From the NCBI RefSeq assembly GCF_001632745.1, contig NZ_LQRT01000001.1, positions 345,715-409,714 on the forward strand: a stretch of DNA of 64,000 nt, written 5' to 3'. A program made the position numbers and the translations under genes. This document shows, piece after piece, positions 58,628 through 64,000 of the stretch (position 1 is the first letter of the stretch; each line of letters begins with the position of its first letter). This DNA is from Aquimarina aggregata. GTDB lineage: Bacteria; Bacteroidota; Bacteroidia; Flavobacteriales; Flavobacteriaceae. The notes under the pieces are model-generated. The model worked only from the letters and a program-made list of their open reading frames with translations. It searched no databases and was not told where the DNA came from.

Positions 58628-61411
58628 TTATTTAAGGCTAATAAGAATGTTGATCAAATTATCTTTGGAGTCTAAAGTAAGCTTTTTTCTTAATCTATGC
58701 CTGCTAACATCTACACTTTGTGAACTTATTCCTAACAAAGGAGCTATTTCTTTAGAAGATAAATTCATTTTAAGATAGGCACATAATCGTAAATCTTTAG
58801 AGGTAAGATTAGGGTATTTCTTAGATAACTTCTCATAAAATTCCTGATGAGATTTATCAAAATTAATCTCGAACAGTTTACTTTCTTTATTAGTGATATA
58901 ATATTCTACAAGTCTAATTAGCTCATTATAACTGTTAGTAGGTAATTTTTGCTCTGATGATTCTTGAACCTTAATAATTTTATTTCGTATCTTTTTAAGA
59001 ATTTTATTTTTATTAAGATTTACATAAGCAATTTGTGTAAGCTCTCTACTTTTTGCTTTAATTTCATCTTGTAATTTAGCATTGTTTAGCTCGATAATCT
59101 TATGTTCTTGTTCTAGTTTTTGAGCTTTATGTTCTTCTTCTTGTTTTTGAAGTTTCTCTGCTTTTTGCTGCAATAACATCCTTTCTTGTTTCTTCATCTT
59201 ATATCGATTAAACGAAACAGTTGTGATGACCAACAGCAAAAACAGTAACAGATATAGCAAGTACGCCCAGGGTGTTCTATATATCGGTGGTTTAATTTTA
59301 AATTCAAAAGAGGCTTCCTCAATATTCTCCTTATATTTTGCTCTAATATTAAAACTATAATCCCCTTCAGTTATATTAAATAAGGTTTGTTCTGTACTGG
59401 TTGTCCAACTACCCCACTCATCATCATTGAGTTTTGTTTGATACAAGACTTCTTGACCATAGACAGGTAACGCATAATTAATTTTTAAATCATTATCAGA
59501 AAATGGAATCTCTGCTCCTTTATCATATGATTTTTGGCTATTAACGGAAACAAAATCCATTATCAACAAATTGTTCTTTACACTTTCTGGAATTATAACA
59601 CCATTTTTAGTGTATACCGAAAAACCATTAAATACAGGAATAATCTCACTACTTTCATTTACTGAAAACGCATTTAAAATATCAGGAATTAACTGATCTC
59701 TTAATTCATGAAGTACAGTAACGCCTTGCTTGTCTTCAATTGCTACATTTTGATTATCCAAATACCATGTTTGCTGACCCTTTTTAAATATTCTAGGAGC
59801 ACGCCCCCTATTTTCACCAATAATAACTTTATCAAAAGTGTTATTTTCTTTTAAGTATGTATATTTATGATAGTCTGAAGTAATTACGATCTCATTATCT
59901 ACCTTAGACATGGATACTTCTGAGCCCCCAAAATCATTAAGAGAATAAAATGCCAATTTCTTTATCTCTTTATTAGCATAATCAAATTTAAATTTAAAAA
60001 CTCCTTCGGATCTAATCGTTAACCATATATTGTTTTCTACGTCTATCTCAACATATCGAGTAGATTTTTCAAAACCTTTTAGTTTGTAACCACTCCATTT
60101 TTGATCAGTTTTTTCATAAAAAGAAACACCACTATAATTACCAGAGATAATACCTTCAAACCCATTACTTTCATCTTTAATAGCCCTAAAATTCCAAGAA
60201 CCTAGGTCTTCTCCAATTCTAGTTAGGTTATCGCCATTAGCTAAATAAGCACCATTATCATGCCCTATAAAGACTTGATCATCAACTTTTTCTATATTCC
60301 AAACTTGACCATTAAGTAATAATTCAAATTCTGGATTTGGCTCATTGGTATTTGCTAAATACAATCCTTGATTGGTACCTAAATACAACAGGTCTTTGTC
60401 TTTAAGTACTGCATAGGTTGTTCCAAATTCCCCATAATAATCATAAAAATACTTAAGAGATGAGTTTAATTTGATAAAATCTATTCCGTAATCTAATGCC
60501 AACCATAAGTTACTTTCTGAATCTTGGTATATCGATAAAACCGTATTATTTTGTAACCCGCTTTTTTTGTTAATATTTTCGAATTCACCAGTCTCCAAAT
60601 CTAATATATATAACCCATTAGATACAGTACCTATTGCTATTCTATTATCATGAAGTTTTAAGAACGAAAATATCTGAGCCTTTTTTATCGCATCTAATTC
60701 GGAGAACTCAAATGGAATTAATGTATCTCCTATTAGTTTAAATATGCCTTTGGTATCAGTGATAATCACCAAATTCTCGTTAAGACTGGTAACTCCGATA
60801 ATGTTTTCATTAAGCTTCTGATCACTAACTATAGGCATAAGGTTAGTTCCTTGAAGCTTAAAAACACCATATTTAAGATCATTTACGTATAATTCATCAT
60901 TAACGATATAGCTCCATTTAAACCGATACGGAGCGGGGATTTTGGTAACAATATTACCTTGATTTACATAAAGATTTCTAAATGTCTGAAATACGACTTC
61001 ATCATTTACATAATGCGCTCTCCAATACTCTTCTACTTCAGAAATAGCATCTTTCTTTCCTGCCCCAAGAGGCACCACTTTATAATCAGTATATTGTTGA
61101 TTAACTAATACACCATATTGACCATCTGCTCCGAAATAAATTGAATCTTTGTTCTTAACAAAAAGATTTCTATTAACAATATCCGACCCGACATTTACTG
61201 ATTCCCATTTTGTGCCATCAAAAATTAAAACCTGTCCTCCATTGGCAACATAAATCAAACCTGTTTCATCTTGTCCTATATCCCAAGATTGTGTATTAAA
61301 ACCCATACTTTTAGTATCGTAATGGGTAATTCGAGGTAAAGCCTTTTTTTCAATAAATTGTGAAAAAACCGAACAACTGAAAAACAAAACTATAATTACT
61401 ACTCGATGCAT
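58628..61411 (-). CDS. Two-component-type propeller sensor with Y_Y_Y domain and C-terminal LuxR-type helix-turn-helix
   Basis: 927 residues. A signal peptide (ending near SVFSQ) precedes a beta-propeller ligand-binding sensor (repeats such as IDVENNIWLTIRSEG and IYQDSESNLWLALDYG) of about 620 residues. Then comes the Y_Y_Y domain (WTTSTEQTLFNITEGDYSFNIRAKYKE), a transmembrane segment near 714-737 (AYLLYLLLFLLLVITTVSF), a long coiled coil (KAEKLQKQEEEHKAQKLEQE) and a LuxR-type HTH (MNLSSKEIAPLLGISSQSVDVSRHRLRKKL). No histidine kinase is present, unlike in hybrid two-component proteins, so signal passes straight to DNA. Such sensors sit by polysaccharide-use genes; the GH3 gene upstream is the likely target. 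Confidence 0.9.
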   Translation of the reverse strand: MHRVVIIVLFFSCSVFSQFIEKKALPRITHYDTKSMGFNTQSWDIGQDETGLIYVANGGQVLIFDGTKWESVNVGSDIVNRNLFVKNKDSIYFGADGQYGVLVNQQYTDYKVVPLGAGKKDAISEVEEYWRAHYVNDEVVFQTFRNLYVNQGNIVTKIPAPYRFKWSYIVNDELYVNDLKYGVFKLQGTNLMPIVSDQKLNENIIGVTSLNENLVIITDTKGIFKLIGDTLIPFEFSELDAIKKAQIFSFLKLHDNRIAIGTVSNGLYILDLETGEFENINKKSGLQNNTVLSIYQDSESNLWLALDYGIDFIKLNSSLKYFYDYYGEFGTTYAVLKDKDLLYLGTNQGLYLANTNEPNPEFELLLNGQVWNIEKVDDQVFIGHDNGAYLANGDNLTRIGEDLGSWNFRAIKDESNGFEGIISGNYSGVSFYEKTDQKWSGYKLKGFEKSTRYVEIDVENNIWLTIRSEGVFKFKFDYANKEIKKLAFYSLNDFGGSEVSMSKVDNEIVITSDYHKYTYLKENNTFDKVIIGENRGRAPRIFKKGQQTWYLDNQNVAIEDKQGVTVLHELRDQLIPDILNAFSVNESSEIIPVFNGFSVYTKNGVIIPESVKNNLLIMDFVSVNSQKSYDKGAEIPFSDNDLKINYALPVYGQEVLYQTKLNDDEWGSWTTSTEQTLFNITEGDYSFNIRAKYKENIEEASFEFKIKPPIYRTPWAYLLYLLLFLLLVITTVSFNRYKMKKQERMLLQQKAEKLQKQEEEHKAQKLEQEHKIIELNNAKLQDEIKAKSRELTQIAYVNLNKNKILKKIRNKIIKVQESSEQKLPTNSYNELIRLVEYYITNKESKLFEINFDKSHQEFYEKLSKKYPNLTSKDLRLCAYLKMNLSSKEIAPLLGISSQSVDVSRHRLRKKLTLDSKDNLINILISLK

Positions 61412-61578
61412 TTTTATTTTAATTAATATGACAATGCTTATAAATATACCTTAAAAAATCTTAACAATCATAAGGTGACCTTAATACACTACAATGACGC
61501 AAATATTACAATTCTTATTTGATACAATTAAAAAAAGATATTTCCATAGAGAATTTTATTAACGGTTTTAAGTATCCT

Positions 61579-63897
61579 TTACTTAAAAGAAAAATCTTTT
61601 TCTAATGCAGTTTTTGAGCTTCCGCCTACAAATATTTTAAATTCACCTGGTTCGGCTTCCCATTTTTTATTAACTGTATAAAACTGAATTACTTCTTCGT
61701 TAATCTCGAAAGAAACCGTCTTACTTTTACCTGGTTCTAGTTCTATCATTTCAAAACCTTTTAATTCTTTGACCGGTCTAGTTATACTTCCTATTAAATC
61801 ACGGATATAGAATTGCACAACCTCTTTCCCACTTACTTTACCTGTATTTTTAACCTCTACAGAAACCGTAATTTTATCACCAGAAGAAAATGATTGCTTA
61901 CTAATAGCCATATTTTTGTACTCAAACGAGGTGTAACTTAATCCATGCCCAAATGAAAACAACGCATCATTTTTTTCGTCGGTATAATGTGACCAAAATA
62001 CCATTCCATCAGCATTAGATGGTCTTCCTGTGTTCTTTGCATTGTAATACAAAGGAACTTGCCCCACACTGCGAGGAAAAGAAACAGGTAGTTTTCCTGA
62101 AGGATTATAATCTCCAAATAACACATCGGCAATTGCATTCCCAGATTCTGATCCTAGATGCCATGTTTCTAAGATTGCTGAAGATTTTTCAATAATACTA
62201 GTTAAAACCAATGGTCTTCCGTTCATTAAAACGACAACAATATTCTTGTTTACCTTAGCTACTGCTTCAAACAGTTTTTGTTGAGGCATTGTTAACTCTA
62301 TACTAGCTTGACTTCTACCTTCACCAGATTGAAAAGCTTCTTCTCCTAAAGCTAAAATAACAACCTCTGCGCCTTTTGCCGCCTGAACAGCTTCTGGAAT
62401 TCCTGCTAAATCCTCTCTATTTACCTTCAACTCTCGAACAAAACTTCGTTGTCCTACTCCAACAGCCACTCCCTTTGCATGAGATATTTTTACGTCTTTA
62501 CCAACAGCACTTTTAATTCCTTCAAGAAGTGATACTGCAGAATTTTCTGTAGCCATTGCCCTCCAGCTACCTATAGGCGTATCCTTATCATCAGCTAACG
62601 CCCCTATAACGGCAATACTTTTTACATTTTTCTTGAGCGGTAAAATACTATTATTATTTTTTAACAATACAATAGATTTTTTAGCAACATCTCTAGATGC
62701 TTCTAAATTTTCTTTGGTATAAATTTCATTTTTCTCTCTATTTTCATCACAATATTTGTAAGGGTCATCAAACAGTCCTAATTGAAACTTTACCCTAAGA
62801 ATACGTTTCGCAGCATCATCTATCAATTTCTCATCTACTTTTCCATCTTTCACTAATTGTTCCAACCCTTTCTCATAAGCGCGACCTTCCATATCCATAT
62901 CATTACCTGCTACAATCGCCTTCTGGGATGCATCAACTCTATCCTTAACATATCCATGATAAATCATCTCTGCTATTGAAGCCCAATCTGAAACGATGAA
63001 ACCATTCCAACCCCATTTGTCCTTTAAAATATCACGTTGCAAACCTTTATGTCCAGTCGCAGGTATACCATCTATTTCATTAAAAGCACTCATCATAGAT
63101 GCTACGCCAGCTTCTGCTGCAGCCTTAAATGGTGGCAGTACTGTATTATGCAATTCATACTCTCCGATGTTAACCGTATTATAATCTCTACCGCCCTCAG
63201 CAAAACCATATGCTGCAAAATGCTTTGCACAAGCAGCCAATGTTTCTTTTCCTGAAAGATCATTTCCTTGAAAACCATTGATTCTTGCAACAGCTACTTT
63301 AGCTCCAAAAAAAGGATCTTCTCCAGCACCTTCCATTATTCTGCCCCATCGTGCATCTCTAGAAATATCTACCATAGGACCAAAAGCCCAATTGATACCA
63401 GCAGCAGTTGCTTCTTTTGCAGCTACAGAAGAAGATTTCTTAATTGCCTCAAGATCCCAACTTGCACTCTCTGCTAAAGGAATAGGAAAAATAGTTTTGA
63501 ACCCATGAATCACATCGTATCCAAAAAGCAATGGTATTTTTAGTCTAGAATTCTCTACTACTTTAGACTGTAACTCTCTAGTACCTGCAACAGATGTTAC
63601 ATTTAACATTGCACCTACTTCTCCATTTTTTAATTTTTCGTACTTCTCTTTATTTCCAACATCAGAAGGAGGTCCGGTTACATCCCAACTTCCGTTATAT
63701 AAAACTAATTGTCCTATTTTTTCTTTCAATGTCATTTTAGCCAATAAAGCATCAACTTTATTTTCTATCAAACTTTCTTTATTTTTATTTAAAGTAGATG
63801 GAGTTGTAGAATTTTGAGAAAACAAAACCATAGAATTACAAAAAAATGTAACTAAAAAAATAACAATGGTTGTTTTACTATTGTTCTTTATTTTCAT
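61579..63897 (-). CDS. bglX: GH3 beta-glucosidase (BglX-like), exported
   Basis: 772 residues. Signal peptide ending near LFSQ. The barrel has VDALLAKMTLKEKIGQL, FGYDVIHGFKTIFPIPLAESASWD, CAKHFAAYGFAEGGRDYN and the nucleophile Asp304 in GFIVSDWASI. The second domain has GSWRAMATENSAVSLLEG and EEAFQSGEGRSQASI, where Glu526 is the likely acid/base, and a C-terminal fibronectin-like domain (VSVEVKNTGKVSGKEVVQFYI). It would remove terminal beta-glucose from laminarin- or cellodextrin-type oligosaccharides in the periplasm. The 103 nt up to the window edge hold no clear promoter. Neighbours beyond the edge may complete a beta-glucan locus. Confidence 0.93.
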   Translation of the reverse strand: MKIKNNSKTTIVIFLVTFFCNSMVLFSQNSTTPSTLNKNKESLIENKVDALLAKMTLKEKIGQLVLYNGSWDVTGPPSDVGNKEKYEKLKNGEVGAMLNVTSVAGTRELQSKVVENSRLKIPLLFGYDVIHGFKTIFPIPLAESASWDLEAIKKSSSVAAKEATAAGINWAFGPMVDISRDARWGRIMEGAGEDPFFGAKVAVARINGFQGNDLSGKETLAACAKHFAAYGFAEGGRDYNTVNIGEYELHNTVLPPFKAAAEAGVASMMSAFNEIDGIPATGHKGLQRDILKDKWGWNGFIVSDWASIAEMIYHGYVKDRVDASQKAIVAGNDMDMEGRAYEKGLEQLVKDGKVDEKLIDDAAKRILRVKFQLGLFDDPYKYCDENREKNEIYTKENLEASRDVAKKSIVLLKNNNSILPLKKNVKSIAVIGALADDKDTPIGSWRAMATENSAVSLLEGIKSAVGKDVKISHAKGVAVGVGQRSFVRELKVNREDLAGIPEAVQAAKGAEVVILALGEEAFQSGEGRSQASIELTMPQQKLFEAVAKVNKNIVVVLMNGRPLVLTSIIEKSSAILETWHLGSESGNAIADVLFGDYNPSGKLPVSFPRSVGQVPLYYNAKNTGRPSNADGMVFWSHYTDEKNDALFSFGHGLSYTSFEYKNMAISKQSFSSGDKITVSVEVKNTGKVSGKEVVQFYIRDLIGSITRPVKELKGFEMIELEPGKSKTVSFEINEEVIQFYTVNKKWEAEPGEFKIFVGGSSKTALEKDFSFK

Positions 63898-64000
63898 AAA
63901 ATAGAATTTTCAAATTTTAATATTTACAATTCTAAATTTACAATACACTTTACAAAAAACGTATAGTATTAAATCTAAACATTATATATACAGTTTATAA

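Noticed and set aside
1..64000. tRNA, rRNA, CRISPR, insertion sequence, prophage or integrative element
   Set aside because: I saw no cloverleaf, no regular repeat-spacer array, no transposase or integrase motif and no flanking attachment repeats. The only long exact direct repeat is inside paralogous genes.

Overview
The window looks like a chromosomal segment of a marine member of the Flavobacteriaceae (Bacteroidota), plausibly Aquimarina or a close relative. The genus is inference. What is seen: low GC, no Shine-Dalgarno pattern, promoters of the TAnnTTTG type, a SusC/SusD pair, a type IX secretion C-terminal domain, many lipoboxes, and membrane-anchored TPR or propeller sensors ending in helix-turn-helix domains. 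No tRNA, rRNA, CRISPR array, transposase or phage gene was seen. The first gene runs off the left edge.

Layout. 1-2.4 kb: a partial Crp/Fnr regulator diverging from a Rid-family / sulfurtransferase / NTF2-like operon. 2.5-9.1 kb: a TPR-LuxR regulator diverging from a small lipoprotein and a 1274-residue T9SS-exported Asp-box propeller protein. 9.3-15.7 kb: an AraC regulator followed by a redox-flavoured run (YpdA-like flavoprotein, SDR, two YHS proteins, two unknowns, a flavodoxin-fold oxidoreductase, a methyltransferase). 16-22.3 kb: a GH29 fucosidase, a LysR regulator diverging from a haloalkane dehalogenase, and a GH2 beta-galactosidase-like lipoprotein. 22.4-26.7 kb: an AraC / DUF1348 / AhpD-like operon diverging from a thiolase-MOSC pair. 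26.7-32.5 kb: a probable RiPP precursor, two tandem TPR-AraC regulators and two paralogous DUF5648 lipoproteins. 32.7-36.8 kb: a PAP2 phosphatase and a glycerol kinase / glycerol-3-phosphate dehydrogenase fusion. 37-53.9 kb, all minus strand: SusC, SusD, three ~1100-residue VCBS/ASPIC-UnbV lipoproteins, a vanadium-haloperoxidase-like PAP2 protein and a GyrI-like protein. 54-64 kb: a GH13 alpha-glucosidase, two LacI regulators, a propeller-Y_Y_Y-LuxR sensor and a GH3 beta-glucosidase.

How the genes work together. The right half is carbohydrate or polymer uptake: SusCD with surface lipoproteins, and separately a glucoside-processing group (GH13, GH3) under LacI and sensor control. The left half is dominated by small redox or detoxification operons. 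Five intergenic sites there share one promoter layout: TTRTCC starting exactly 30 nt before the -7 element. In three of them a second copy of the upstream box lies 21 nt further upstream. This ties the Rid operon, the YpdA operon, the YHS operon, the AhpD-like/AraC operon and one unannotated transcript into what looks like a single regulon, most likely under one or both of the paralogous AraC proteins.

Most noteworthy: that regulon and its orphan copy, which seems to drive a short structured RNA; the GlpK-GlpD fusion; the SusCD-triple-VCBS-haloperoxidase operon; an orphan lanthipeptide-like precursor; a 167-bp exact repeat shared by two otherwise divergent regulators; and a 38-bp perfect palindrome.
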